Below are positions 13,382 through 24,892 of a stretch of 64,000 bases of DNA, piece by piece. The stretch is taken from contig JAIUCV010000396.1 in the NCBI GenBank assembly GCA_026724425.1, positions 310,001 through 374,000 of the forward strand, read 5' to 3'. The DNA comes from Erythrophleum ivorense. Its lineage: Eukaryota > Streptophyta > Magnoliopsida > Fabales > Fabaceae. The stretch's first letter is position 1, and every line of letters begins with the position of its first letter. The position numbers were made by a program, and so were the translations under genes. Below the pieces are notes generated by a model. The model worked only from the letters and a program-made list of their open reading frames with translations, made no database searches and was not told the DNA's origin.

Positions 13382-13607
13382 GTGTTACAGATATTATTAA
13401 TGCGATGAGGATCTAACTATATTTTATTAGGGGAAAAAAAAAGGCCTGTGCACAACCCCGTTATTACAGAGTAGAGGATCCTCTTCCAACTCCTTCAGCA
13501 GCTTACCCAGGCAAACCGTGTCCGCATTTTATCCCGTCACCGCCACTCTTCACCGCCCCCTTCTATTGACACCGAACTCACACCAGCATGACGCCTCAAC
13601 ATGTAAA
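13060..13607 (-). pseudogene. Decayed heavy-metal-associated (HMA) domain gene, HIPP-like
   Basis: Read on the minus strand, 13607-13445 gives pieces of an HMA fold: LRRHAGVSSVSIEG, then after a frame change VAVTG, a stop, and NADTVCLGKLLKELEEDP. This is the order and spacing of the second half of an isoprenylated-plant-protein HMA domain. Next, 13310-13226 gives EDLTVEEVKPKPPRKKIK, the Lys/Pro linker usual in that family, ending in TGA. The same frame then continues into a Cys-rich tail (PCDPCLKCCGPKCH...CFRC) that stops near 13063. I find no first exon with the N-terminal CxxC half. At least two stops and a frame change argue for a pseudogene. Family proteins bind metals or act as membrane-anchored chaperones. 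The identification is by eye and only moderately sure. Confidence 0.45.
13349..13381. repeat. (AT)n microsatellite
   Basis: AT dinucleotide run with one G interruption near its start, lying between the two coding-like parts of the HMA remnant. Confidence 0.85.
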
Positions 13608-14049
13608 TCCTATATATTATATATATGGTTGGATTGAGATGGCATAACACATACAGGTATATTTACCTTTTACCACAGCAGCTATTTTCAAATCTATGGT
13701 CACTGTACTGTTGATTTGAATTTTGTCCCTGAATAAACAAATAACGTCTAATTGAGTCTTTCATTTCGTTTATTGAACCATCAAGAAAATTGAAAATCAC
13801 ATGATGGTTTTTCAGGAACAAAGATCGAGACATTCCTGAATGGCTAAATTGTGAATTTATACAGTAAACACTGATACTTGGGCAGGGGGGACAATCAAGA
13901 AGACATGACTATAAGATACATTTATATATATCACAAATTTTCCAAAATACAAATTAATCAAACGATAAGAAAATGTTGAAATAAAAGATATACATATATA
14001 TACTGATACGTAAATGTAATACAGAATGGCTCGCGGGCCTGGAGAGCGC

Positions 14050-14385
14050 TCACTCGCTGGAATTCTTGCTTGGTGAAGAGCTCTGAATTGGTAAGCTGTC
14101 CCTATCACTAGAGTTCAATCCATACTGCAAAAATGAAACAATGATGTATCCATTAATTACTAAAGCAAAAGGACACTACTATAACCAAAAGTAACCACAA
14201 AGTTCAGAAGTAGTTTTTACAAGTACTAACGCATTATTTACAACGTCTAGACTCTAGAGTAACCAGGCTGCAAGATCAAATGCTATGTTTCTATTACAAA
14301 GACATATTTTCAAGAATAAATATTAAAGTAAATCATATGGACCTCCCCCGAGTTTCACTAAAATTACATATAAACACTTTAATCC

Positions 14386-14420
<35 letters not shown>

Positions 14421-16683
14421 CCCAAATATATAAATACGTATAATATTCAAATATGCAAACATAAAACTAAAAAATATATATATTTTATTTTCAAATATAC
14501 ACAAAAAAATAGTAGATTAGATATATTTAGATTAATAAAGGGTATTTTAATCCAAAAATTTAAACTTGAACTAAAATATAACACAATTTTTTTGTTTCAA
14601 CAAACGTCAGTGTATATTTTAGTTTGGATAATTTTAGCAAAATTCAAGGAAAGTCCATGTAATTTACTATACATATTAAAGTAACTACTCCAGACTTCAG
14701 GCCAGTATACCTTATCTCTTAACCGTGAGCTCCAGATTTTTGAGACAGTTCCTATGTTATCACTCTTGATAAATCCAGAAGGTTGGCCAGATTGATGATT
14801 CGGCTGGGGCTTCCAACTTCTACCCCTAACATCATATTCATCCTCATAATCAAAATCTGTTTTTTGCGTAGAAATTGTGGCTCGCAGAATTAATGCCAGT
14901 AGCAGAGATAATGCCTGAGGTTAACACCAGACAATTGAGGAATAAGAATAATGGAGGAAAGGCAATTACTAAAATCAAATTACCCAAGCGATCCCATGAT
15001 GGCATTTTATAGTGTTCTACAAAACCGACTATATGTCAGACTCCAATGCTAAGGAATAAAGTGAATGCAGTATACATATACAAATGACCTAAAATCAATG
15101 TAAGGATGGAACCACAGACAGATACAATTGCATCATGTGCTCTGGCTGATAAGATGATCTCCTTCATCTTAAACTCTACAATTGACCAAATATTAAAAAT
15201 TTCAGTAACACGCAGAAAAACTTCTAAATTTGAACAATTCAGACAATTCCAGATTTTTATGGGTGCGGGTTGGCAAAGCCCCAACCTAGAAGACAAAGAT
15301 AGAATATGCTGCACATCAACATGTATGGACTATGGACTGTAATTTATTCATTTATCGTAGAGAGGTCATGAAAAGATGGCCAGATGCCAGCACCAAAATT
15401 GCAGCAAAATTTACCTGAACTATGAGCACAGCAATGCCAACCCATTTACATATGTCTAGATTATCTTCAATGAAAGACCGAAGGCTCTCAAGTTCGCCAG
15501 TTGGATCAATTGGAAGATCCTGTAAAGGCAAAAATTTACATATTTTATACTTTATAAGGGGACACAAATGTTAGCTGAAGCTAACAAGTTTATATGAGGG
15601 CGAGAATAAAGAAAGAACCTCTTCCCAGTGACGGTCAATTGCAATGAATGCCACCAAGGCAGCCTCTAGTAGAATGAGTACTGTGATGAGTATCGTGTAC
15701 TAGCAGTTGAGAGGGTCAAAGAATAAACAGGGAAAGAAGATAAAATAACTGAAAATGAAATATCCAAGGATTGCACACAAACTTTCTTTCAGAATAAAAT
15801 GTGAAACAATTCTACGCCAAACTAAAATGGAAAAATAAATGTTTTCACTCTAAGTGGGATACAAAACACAGGAAGCAACCATTAACTGCTTCAGCTGCAA
15901 TGCAACCCAGGAAAGTAATGCAGCACAACAATATACCCACCCCATAAAAGAGTAAATGAACCTGCCGAAAATGGGAAAATTGAAAAAAAAAAAAAAGCCC
16001 AAATTAATAACCATCAAACACTAAGATCCTTAGTTAATAGCAGATTGATGATGACTTGGGGAATATGAAAATCAGACGGGAGGGGGAGAAGCAGTGCAAA
16101 TAGATGTTCTATCAAGAGACCATGCAAGCCTCGATACATCACCCATGTTTAGTCCTCCCATTTTTAAACTCAACCAATAATATTCTAATCATATTATACA
16201 AGAGAATACCCTACCCTCTAATAAATTTGCGATATAGAATAATCAACAAAGTATCAATTTAGCATAGTTCTGTCCTACTTTCATATGGTCCCGATTCACA
16301 GAGCAAATTCATAACATCTGATCAATTCAGTTCAAATAACTCAAAAGGGGATAAAAGGAAAATGAAAAAAATTACCAAGGGGCGGGAAGCTTGAAGGAAC
16401 TGAAATCGAGGACAGGTCCATCATCGAAGCCCGAAACCGTCTCGACGGCGAGATTCAATGGGGTGAATTGAGCAGAAACCCAAGCAGGGTGAGAATTAGA
16501 GGGAACAGACAGAGAGGAATAAGATGAAGAAGTAGCTGAAGAAGGATGTATGGGAATGTGATGGTTCCATTGATTGATCATCCATGCTGAATAGAGGACA
16601 ATTGAAACCCCTACGAAAGCATGAAGAAAATTTAGGAATTTGAGAAGAAAGGCTAAGAAAGCGTGGCGACAATTGCGACGCAT
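14050..16683 (-). CDS. TET18: Tetraspanin-18 / TOM2A-like membrane protein, one-base shift in exon 2
   Basis: Minus-strand exons 16683-16376, 15961-15863, 15699-15619, 15519-15415, 14914-14711 and 14124-14050 all have GT/AG borders. The product has four membrane spans: residues about 10-32 (FLKFLNFLHAFVGVSIVLYS), the exon 2 span (GILLCCITFLGCIAAEAVNG), the exon 3 span (LILLEAALVAFIAI) and the exon 4-5 span (WVGIAVLIV...LSLLLALILRA). The loop DRHWEEDLPIDPTGEL and the tail YGLNSS are typical of the plant TOM2A-like branch. Family knowledge: these tetraspanins organise membrane microdomains; TOM2A itself supports tobamovirus replication complexes. Exon 2 has 99 nt where 100 are needed: the frame breaks in a G run near 15945. 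The intended length is about 290 aa. All other exons are clean, so a sequencing error or a very recent lesion is likely. Confidence 0.82.
14391..14417. repeat. (TA)n microsatellite in intron 5 of the tetraspanin gene
   Basis: Uninterrupted TA repeat inside the intron between exons 5 and 6. Confidence 0.85.
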
Positions 16684-17115
16684 AGTTGGGTCTGGGTCTC
16701 CGAGAATTCGAGGGAGAACACCAACCCTACCTTATCGACGATTCGCTATCCATGAATTCAGATAATCGAGTGACCCTAATTATTTTGTCGTTTTTTCTTC
16801 TGAAAAAACAAATATTATATTCCGACTATCTTTCTTTTCGCTTTCAGCCTGTCTGTTTAATTCCAGAATTTTATTCTGCTTTATCCGAATCCGACAACCA
16901 AGCAATGCTCTTGTTTCGATTCAAACGTCCATTGGCCCGATTCGGTTCAGATTTGAATTGAAGTTAAACCAAACTGAATAAATTGATTACAGGAAAAAGA
17001 GATATTCTCCATTTGTTTTGAGGTCAATTTAGTTCGATTTGAATGGGCTCGATTTATGCTAATTACATTTTTTTAAACAATTTAACTTTCTTTACATGTG
17101 CAAGGCTCAAAATTC
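16684..17115 (-). promoter_or_regulatory. Upstream region of the tetraspanin gene
   Basis: About 430 bp between the tetraspanin start codon (minus strand) and the Mutator-like element. It must hold the core promoter unless that lies inside the transposon. I see no unambiguous TATA box. Confidence 0.35.
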
Positions 17116-17124
17116 TAAAAAATA

Positions 17125-17277
17125 CGAACGACTTCTCTGCATATAGCAGCGATGAGCAGAGAAACGTGTTCCTCAAATTTGAGCCATTGCCGCGATTTAA
17201 CGTCTATGAATGTGTTAGGTCGTTTTAGTTAAACGGTGTGTATTTAGCAACTGGGGAGCATGGAGCTGTCCACATGT
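17125..17277 (+). repeat. Left terminal inverted repeat of the MULE
   Basis: Pairs with 23125-23277. Landmarks shared exactly with the reverse complement of the right end are GATGAGCAGAGAAA, TATGAATGTG and AGGTCGTTTTAGTTAAAC. Weaker pairing (AATGAAATGCA) continues to about 17345. Confidence 0.8.
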
Positions 17278-17642
17278 CAGAGGCCAGAGGCCGCAAATGT
17301 TGGATTAGAAAATGAAACAACCCGCGCAATGAAATGCACTCCCGCGCTTCAGCCCCTTTTGTCCTGTTTCATAGCGTTTTTTCACAACTAACATGAAGCA
17401 ATGGCAACTAACGTGAAGCAGAAGCAGGTCCAAAAACTTGAGTCACTCTATCATTGTATCTGCTGTATATGAATTTTGAAGCTTTGGTAAACTTTTTTAA
17501 AAAGAGATTATAATAATGTATATTATGTAACCAAGAAGGATTAGAATTATGTATATTATGTATATGGGAATAAAATAATGTAACCAAGGGGTATTCTTTT
17601 TTTTTATGCCACTATTCAAATATTATTCACATGAGTTTTGAC

Positions 17643-18325
17643 CATGGTTTTGAAAACCGGACCGGACCGAACTAGCCGGTTCGATCAGGAATCGGTCTAT
17701 TGTCCGGTCCGAAAGGGGCTTAGAACCGGTGGGTGAGGGAACCGATCAACTTCGATCAAAAACTGGGTTGAACTAGACTGATTTATGTGAAAATCGGACA
17801 CCAAACCGTTGGTTGAATCGGTCGTTCTCCTTTTTTGGGTGAAAAGCAACAAAAGCGGTCCTGCAGCAGCTCAAACCCACGCAACAGAGGAAGCAATCCT
17901 TCGTTCTTTCCATACATGCCACAATGCTTCTTTGATATATTAGTACAAACAAATATATATGTATACTAAATAAAATATAAAAAAAACCATGTTGTTTTCC
18001 CTAATCTGCCAGTTTGAACTTGTACTTGTCAACAAAATGCCCTGGTCAGCTAACTCAAAAGGCAACATAATATATATATATATATATAATTTTGTTATAT
18101 TTTTTATTTTTTAATTACAAGTAGAGTCTTAAAAAATGTAAAATTAATAGTTAAATATTTAAAATTCATTAATATTTTTTTTAAATTAGAATTTTAATAC
18201 ATAAAATTTAAAAAAAAAATATTTAATTATTACCGGTTTGACCACGGTTTAACCACAATCAAACCAATAAACCGTAAACCAGTACTTTCACCAGTTCAAT
18301 AACCGATCCGGTTTTTAAAACATTG
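17643..18325. mobile_element. hAT-type MITE inside the MULE
   Basis: The left end reads CATGGTTTTGAAAACCGGAC; the right end, reverse-complemented, reads CAATGTTTTAAAAACCGGAT. Both are flanked by the octamer GTTTTGAC (17635-17642 and 18326-18333). An 8-bp duplication with CA-starting termini is the hAT signature. The rest is non-coding: GC-rich CCGG-containing arms around an AT-rich core. The element sits between the left TIR and the transposase gene, so it jumped in after the MULE arrived. Confidence 0.72.
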
Positions 18326-18470
18326 GTTTTGACTTTCGAGTGTTTGTATAATGTTTTGATAAGAGTAGGATGATTTGAATGTATAATATTTTAATGGTAA
18401 GAGTATAATGATTCAAATATTATGGATATTGGTTTTGACTTTCAAGCGTTTGTATAATGTCTTAAATAAT
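18326..18470. repeat. Short direct repeats, about 106-bp spacing
   Basis: GGTTTTGACTTTC followed by AG-GTTTGTATAATG occurs near 18325 and again near 18431. A related preceding motif (ATTCAAATATTAT) lies left of the hAT MITE near 17615. This suggests the MITE landed in one unit of a small tandem repeat. Confidence 0.6.
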
Positions 18471-18599
18471 GTTCTAATATTTTTTTTCTAAGTATTAATT
18501 TTTTTAAATAAATTCTTTGTTGCATACTTGTTAACTAGTGAAGCTTAACAAAGTTTAGGGTGATTAGAATAATACAACTAAGGGCTATTAATGAATATT

Positions 18600-20793
18600 G
18601 TTTTTTAATATTAAGGGTGAATATCAACTTGTATTATTTTTTGAAAAGCTTTTGGAAGCAAAATTAATTTGGTCCAAATTTTTTTTTTCAAGTACCATTT
18701 ATTTATCCATGGAAGTTGATTTAATTCGTAGACTCATGTTAGAATTTGCCAATCTAAAAGAAGCATGGCAATTTTGGATTGATTACGGTGGGAGAAAAAG
18801 ATTTGGAGTAAGAAAACATAATTATACCAAGAGTAAAAAAGATAACTTTATATACTCGTATAGATATGTTTACTGTAAAGAGGGTTTACGAAAATCAAAC
18901 AAAAGATACTTTAAGATTACCAAACCTTGACAAGAAATTAGAACTAATTGTAAGGCAAGAATGTCAGTTGCACGAGTGAATGGAAAATATAAAATGAATG
19001 AATTTGTTGAGAAGCATAATCACCTATTTTATCCTCTAGAAACAGTTCACATGTTAGCTTCACAATGCAAAGTGACCGAAATTCAAGCTTATGAGATTGA
19101 TTTAGCAAAAAATTTAGAGTTTCAACAAAAAGAATTTTTTCAGTTGATGAGTTTGCATGCTGGTGGAAGAGCCAATTTAGGCTATACCTGTTTGGATGCC
19201 AAAAACTATCTTAATTCAAAGAGATAGAGGAGCATGATGTATGGAGAAGCTGGTTGTTTGTTGCGATATTTCACACAACAAGTGTCTAAAAACTTATCTT
19301 TTTATCATGCCTATCAGATGGATACAGATGAACAAATAACCAATGTCTTCTGTGCCGATATACAAATGTTGATTGACTATGCCTTTTTTGGTAATGTAAT
19401 GTCTCTTGACACAACATACAGTACTAATCATAATCATAGACCACTTGTAATATTTTCAGGTTTCAATCACTATAGAGGCATCATCATTTTTAGGGCAGCC
19501 TTACTTTATAATGAAACCACATAATCATTTAAGTGGTTACTTGACACCTTCTTAGAGGCACATAATCAAAAAAGGCCTCAAACAATTTTTACTGATCAAG
19601 ATGCAACCATGGCAAGACCCTACATGAAGTGGTTCCAGAAGCAAAGCATGGTTTATGTACATGGCACTTAATGTAAAATGGTGGCAAGCATCTTGGAAAC
19701 TTGATGAAAGACAGATCAAGTTTTAAGAAGAGTTTCAAAAAGTGCATGTTTGAGTACTTGAAGGAAATGTAGTTTGAAACGGCATGGAACTACTTGCTAT
19801 CCGATTATAATACACGTGAAAACACATGGTTGAAACAGGTGTATAAGATAAAATATAAATGGGCATGGTGTTATGTGAAGAATGTTTTCACGTTTGGCAT
19901 GCGCAGCACACAACTTAATGGAAATGTGAATGCCAACATTAAAAGATGTATGAAACCCAATCTAGATATAAATCAATTCTTCACACAATTCAATCGAGTT
20001 ATTGAGAATACAAGGTATAATGAGTTACAACGAGATTTTGAGTTACGACACAAGTTGCCAAGATTGATAGTCCAACGTTCACTTATGTTACAACAACTAG
20101 CTTAAATTTACATACATCTTATCTTTGAGTTGTTCCAACATGAATGGGATTTATATGTTGCTGCCTGCATAAAACATAAAAATGAAAGTCAATCAATAAT
20201 ATGTTGTTAGTATGGTGGATGAACTGGGAGAATATAAAGTTTAATATCATCCTACATTTAGGTCCATCACATGCAGTTGTCATAAATTTGAAACTTGGGG
20301 AATATTATGCTATCATGCTTTAAAGGTATATGATGTGCTCGATGTCAAAAAACTTCCTGATCAATATATTTTAAATATGTGGATAAAAGAGGCACGGAGT
20401 GGTATAATATATGATATTAAAAGAAAGGAGGTTGAAGTAGATCCTAAGTTGCAGAGCACACATCGTTATAAACAATTCTGTCCCATGCTTATAAGGTTAG
20501 TGACTGAGACATTCGATTGTGAAAAGACATTCTCTTTGATGCACAAAGGTGTTTTAGAATTGAAAAAGCAAGTCATAGAGTTTCGGTCAAAGCAACAAGA
20601 TCCACATAACAATAGTGATGCTTCCACGGCACCACCAATGGAATGTATTGCACCAAGTATAGGATTCAAGAAAAGAGATGGTATTAGGTGTAAAAACAAA
20701 TCAAAGAGTTGTCTCGAGTGTCAACTAAAGAGAAAAAGAGCAAGAACAGTTTCCACGCTTGGAGCATCACAACGTCACCAATCTATGGTATAG
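18600..20793 (+). pseudogene. FAR1/FHY3-like MULE transposase, broken
   Basis: Successive fragments follow the FAR1 domain order. A WRKY-like/FAR1 zinc-binding region (18600-19020) ends KARMSVARVNGKYKMNEFVEKHNH. The MULE transposase core follows at 19234-19620 (MSLDTTYSTNHNHRPLVIFSGFNH, then TIFTDQDATMA), with Asp residues at the usual catalytic places. A helical region lies at 19794-20105. A SWIM-type zinc finger (CSCHKFETWGILCYHALKV) sits near 20268-20325, then a basic tail ends at 20793. In-frame stops occur at 18928, 19225, 19522 and 19670, with further frame changes, so no full protein can be made. FAR1 and FHY3 are light-signalling factors derived from such transposases, but here the gene lies between MULE termini and is best read as the element's own dead transposase. 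Confidence 0.8.
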
Positions 20794-23124
20794 ATAATGT
20801 AATATAATATGTTAAAGAAGTATAATTTGTGATTAAGAATTGTTAATGTTAATTTTCTCTTTTAGGATAATGATATGTAGCATGGAGTTTCTTCTTTAGC
20901 GCTTCCAGATTACCTTCAAACATATGAGAGCGAACTCACATATACTGGAATATTAATGGTAAAAATAGTTGACTTTTTTTCCTTATATGGTATTGTTATA
21001 TATTTATTCCTTATATTTTGATTAGTGTTCTTTTAATGTGTAAGCCCCATTTGATATTCCTATACTGTCCCTTGACGCATTGGATTTCAGTTGAGACGTC
21101 TCACATGATACAAATAATAAAAACTACAATAAAATATGCAAAAAAAAAGCAATTTTATTGAAATAACTCTATTTATATACATTGAATTATTGCTTGTAAT
21201 TCAAACTAAGACATATTATATGGAACTCTTGCTTACAACTCAAACTAAAACATATTACATTGAACTCTTACTTACAACTATAGGCTACAACCAACAAAGT
21301 GACAAGTGACAAGCCTTTGTAGAAGGGTTCAGGAAACAAGCAGCTGCATGTCCAACTTCTTTAAATGCTTCAAGTTATAACAACTTTAGCACAATATTTT
21401 GTCTTCAAGTGCTTCATTGTTTAAAGACAATACAACACCTATTTTTGAATATCATGTAACTATATTTTGTTAATAAACTCATGTTGATAAAGACAAATGT
21501 CATTTCCTCTTACCAATTGAGCTAACTCCCTTAGGTTGCTTATTTTATAATTGATTGAGATTCAGAATCTGTAGCATGTTTACTCTTAAGGCAATGGTTA
21601 TAAAGAACAATAGTTTAGAAAATGAAAATGCCAAAAAAGTATAACTATGCCAATTTAAGTATTTGGTTGATAACAAAATGTATCAAGAGATATAGAGATC
21701 ATAAGAGAATAGTAAGATTGGACTTCGGAATAATATGGCATACTCATAGAATGATACATGCCTTTGATAGCTTCAAAATTCTTATATGTATAACCAACAA
21801 AGCTAAAATCTTTAGGAGTTAATAGCATGTGCAAATAAAGAAAACATAAATAAGTTGCAAAGGTATTCTATGAATACTACACTACCTAAACTACATATAG
21901 GATACTCATATAATCCAAACAAAATGTGTCAGGGTAGAAGTTATAAATGTCAGCAGCTTAAACTACATATAAGATACCCATATAACCCAAACAAAATGTG
22001 TCAGGGTAAAAGTTATAAATGTCAGCATTCAAAAAAAAAAGAGGAGCAAATGTATTAATGTGTATCATGAGGGCAGAAATATTAATGTTGGTAGAATTGA
22101 ACTTTATATATTTAATTTTCATAGAGACATACTTATTTATGCAGTTACTATTCTTACACCCCACTTTGATGAGGGCTAAAGTGCCTAAAGATCTAAAGAC
22201 AGATTCAAGGATGGAGCATGAGGGTACATTTTAATGCAACTTAATTTTCCACTTCAAATTGAATGACACACAGAAGTAAACAATTGAGGCAACTTAATTT
22301 TCCACTTCTAGTTGGTTTTGGTTGTTTAGCCTATTAAAACAATTACAATCATGTATAAGAAGGTAAACACACTTGGTAAGAGAAACAAATATGAAAATTT
22401 ATGCACCTATAACAAAGATATCATCCAAAAGAAGGCACGTTTATAAACAATCACTTTATCTCAACATTCTTATTTAAATTCAATGATAAAATATGAAACT
22501 CCTAATTTAACTTGGATAAACAACCTAAACAAAAAGGCACAAAAGTTCTAATTTTAGAATAGGAAATAGCATACTAATCCTATGAGGGATAAGATATCCA
22601 AACCAAACAACTAAATGCTAAATACAAATTATAAATATTAAATCCTAGTTTTCAAATTACAAATCTTATACAGCACACTCAATGATAGCCATTTAGATGT
22701 AAAATTGCTTTTGATAAATAACTAGTTACTCTAAAACCTTGAGCTAGTGAGATAAAAGAAGTGTTTACTGATATGTTCAGATAGCCAAATTCCAAATAAA
22801 TATCAATGACTTACTAGCTTCTTCTTCTTTTTCATACCAGCAAAATGTAGTCTCGAGCCCATTGGAAATTGTAAGGAAAGAGCTGATGTTCATGACATTG
22901 AATCATGCACAAGCTTAATTACAGAAATCTTAAACAACATCATTAAAAATAAAAAAATGAAAATCCATTTGTGTAGCCTCTACCATCGACGACTAGAATG
23001 CTAGAGGAAGAGAGCGATGATGATTTGCAGTTACAGATTAGAGCTTCATTAAGCCACAGGTTGAATTTTCAAGGAATGCATTTCATTCAGCCATGTATTA
23101 ATGATGAACGAATCAAATCAACAC
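20794..23124. other. Non-coding interior of the MULE, 3' of the transposase
   Basis: AT-rich sequence with only short ORFs. A local direct repeat at about 21886-22030 contains AAACTACATATA-GATA and TATAAATGTCAGCA twice, about 72 bp apart. A tRNA D-arm-like match near 21510-21535 is too partial to call. Confidence 0.55.
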
Positions 23125-23277
23125 ACATGGACGGTTTCGTGCTCCCTAGCTGCTGAATACGCATTGTTTAACTAAAACGACCTGGCACATTCATAAACAT
23201 TGGATCACGACAACGGCTCGGATTTGAAAAGCACATTTCTCTGCTCATCTCTACTATATACAGAGAATTTGTTCGCA
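23125..23277 (-). repeat. Right terminal inverted repeat of the MULE
   Basis: Inverted partner of 17125-17277. The outer end reads GTTCGCA, followed directly by TAAAAAATA at 23278. AACTAAAACGACCT and TTTCTCTGCTCATC are exact complements of left-arm sequence. Confidence 0.8.
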
Positions 23278-23286
23278 TAAAAAATA

Positions 23287-24630
23287 ATATTAAAAGATTT
23301 AAAACTATGATCCAATTCTCAAATGCCCTTTGGGTCCTCTAAATATGAAATTTCTTTTGGTTTAATTTTGGCAAACTAGAAATGATGTAAACATATTTAT
23401 ATCCATTTTGTTTGATTTTTAATTGATTTGGTTTATAAAAAGTTAAATAAAAATAATTTCATGGATAAAAATAAATTAACATTGTTATTTTAATAATTAA
23501 TAAATAATATTAAATAATAATTATAATAACAAAATAAATATTACATATTTATTTATTTTTCATGATACTACGAATTATGCTATTCAAGTTAACTTTTTCT
23601 TCCTTGGACACTGTGCATGCTTACTTCATTCTATATTCTCTTGTTCAAATTTACATATGAAAAATTCAATATTTGAAATTTGATATTCAAAAAAAATTGC
23701 AATCATATTAAGATATTGAATATGGAATAAAAAAATATTTGAATTGTTAGATATTTATATTTACTTTTCAAAATACATTTTAGCATGTATTTTTAAAACT
23801 ACTAAATTTTGTAGTTGTTAATTACTCCCAACAATCTATAAAAAATAAAGTAAATTAATAATTTAATTAATAAAATATTAGTTTTAAATTAATCCTCCAA
23901 AATAAAATTTTTAAAATTTAGTTCTTTAAACTTTTTTGATTAAAAAATTTTCATTAGGTAAATTTATAATTATTTAACAAATTAGTTGACATAAGAAATA
24001 AATAAAAAGTCATATAATAGTTAATTAATGATATAAATTTGGTTTTATGTCTTTAACTTCTAAAATGACTTTATTTTATCTAAATGAGTCAAAAGGATGA
24101 TGTTTTGAGCTTTAAAACATTTGACTGAGTTCGTATTATCGGTTTATATAGCTATTAACTCTTGATTATATCATATGTTATTTAATCTATTAAGTTATTA
24201 TGACTTTGGTAGATTGATGAATTATTTTGGTTAAAGAAGTATATTTAAAAATCTAAATTAAAAAATTTAATTTTTTAATAATCAAATTGAGAGATTTACA
24301 ATTTTTTAGAATTAAATAATTAATTTATTCTAATAAATTTAGTTTAACACAATTAATCAACAAATGAATAGAATTAAAGCATATAATATAGTTTTTATAT
24401 ACACAAGATATATTTTAAATATTATACATAAAATACAAACAACGGGTATCTAATTCAACATCCACATCTGCTATCAAATTTTTATTTATTTATTTTTTCA
24501 CCAGAAACTATCAAGTATTTATTAAAGAGGAATTATGGACCATCCGAATTTCACCCAATTTACCATTTCTTCACCACCTCCCCCCCCAAAAAAAAAAAAA
24601 GAATACAGGGTCGTCGCCCCTTCGTCGTTC
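23287..24630. other. AT-rich intergenic DNA upstream of the LRR gene
   Basis: Very AT-rich to about 24520, without coding potential. It then turns more balanced towards the promoter of the next gene. Confidence 0.55.
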
Positions 24631-24632
24631 TG

Positions 24633-24641
24633 CGCCGACCC
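24633..24641 (+). promoter_or_regulatory. Candidate TATA box of the LRR gene
   Basis: TATAAAAAC lies about 255 bp upstream of the start codon, at the point where the AT-rich spacer gives way to GC-richer leader sequence. It is an isolated motif match with no transcript evidence. Confidence 0.4.
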
Positions 24642-24892
24642 GTATAAAAACGAACGTTTCTATAATCCGTTGGACCCAACCGGAGACCAAGCTCAATTGA
24701 CTCACTATCGCAGGCAGAGTGACTAATACCTCTACTTTATAATTTCCATTTCTTCATATTGCGCTTCCCGAGTACGTTGCGTTGCTTGCAGGGCTTTTTT
24801 TTTCCCGGTAAATTTTTGTTCTTTTTGACATTAGCACAGGTCCCAATCGTAGACGTGCATAGATGATGTACTGTATGTATTGATTGTTGAAC

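Larger units (their letters stand above)
17116..23286 (+). mobile_element. Mutator-like element (MULE) with long TIRs and a FAR1-like transposase
   Basis: The element spans 17125-23277. Its termini form a long inverted repeat, about 80% identical over the roughly 150 bp I aligned by eye, with most differences being transitions. The nonamer TAAAAAATA flanks it at 17116-17124 and 23278-23286, matching the 9-bp duplication of Mutator elements; the right copy sits two bases outside the pairing TIR and is AT-rich, so this is good but not decisive. Inside lies a broken FAR1/FHY3-like transposase gene on the plus strand and a hAT-type MITE near the left end. The element separates the tetraspanin and LRR genes. 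Its many stops and decayed TIRs mean it is no longer autonomous. Confidence 0.8.

Noticed and set aside
18600..20793. FAR1-related host gene (light-signalling transcription factor)
   Set aside because: Many stops and frame changes, and location between MULE inverted repeats, make it a dead transposase and not a working host gene.
21505..21540. tRNA-like D-arm (minus strand, TTAGCTCAATTGGTAAGAG) suggesting a tRNA gene or SINE
   Set aside because: Only the D-arm/box A resembles a tRNA; no anticodon stem, T-arm or convincing box B follows.
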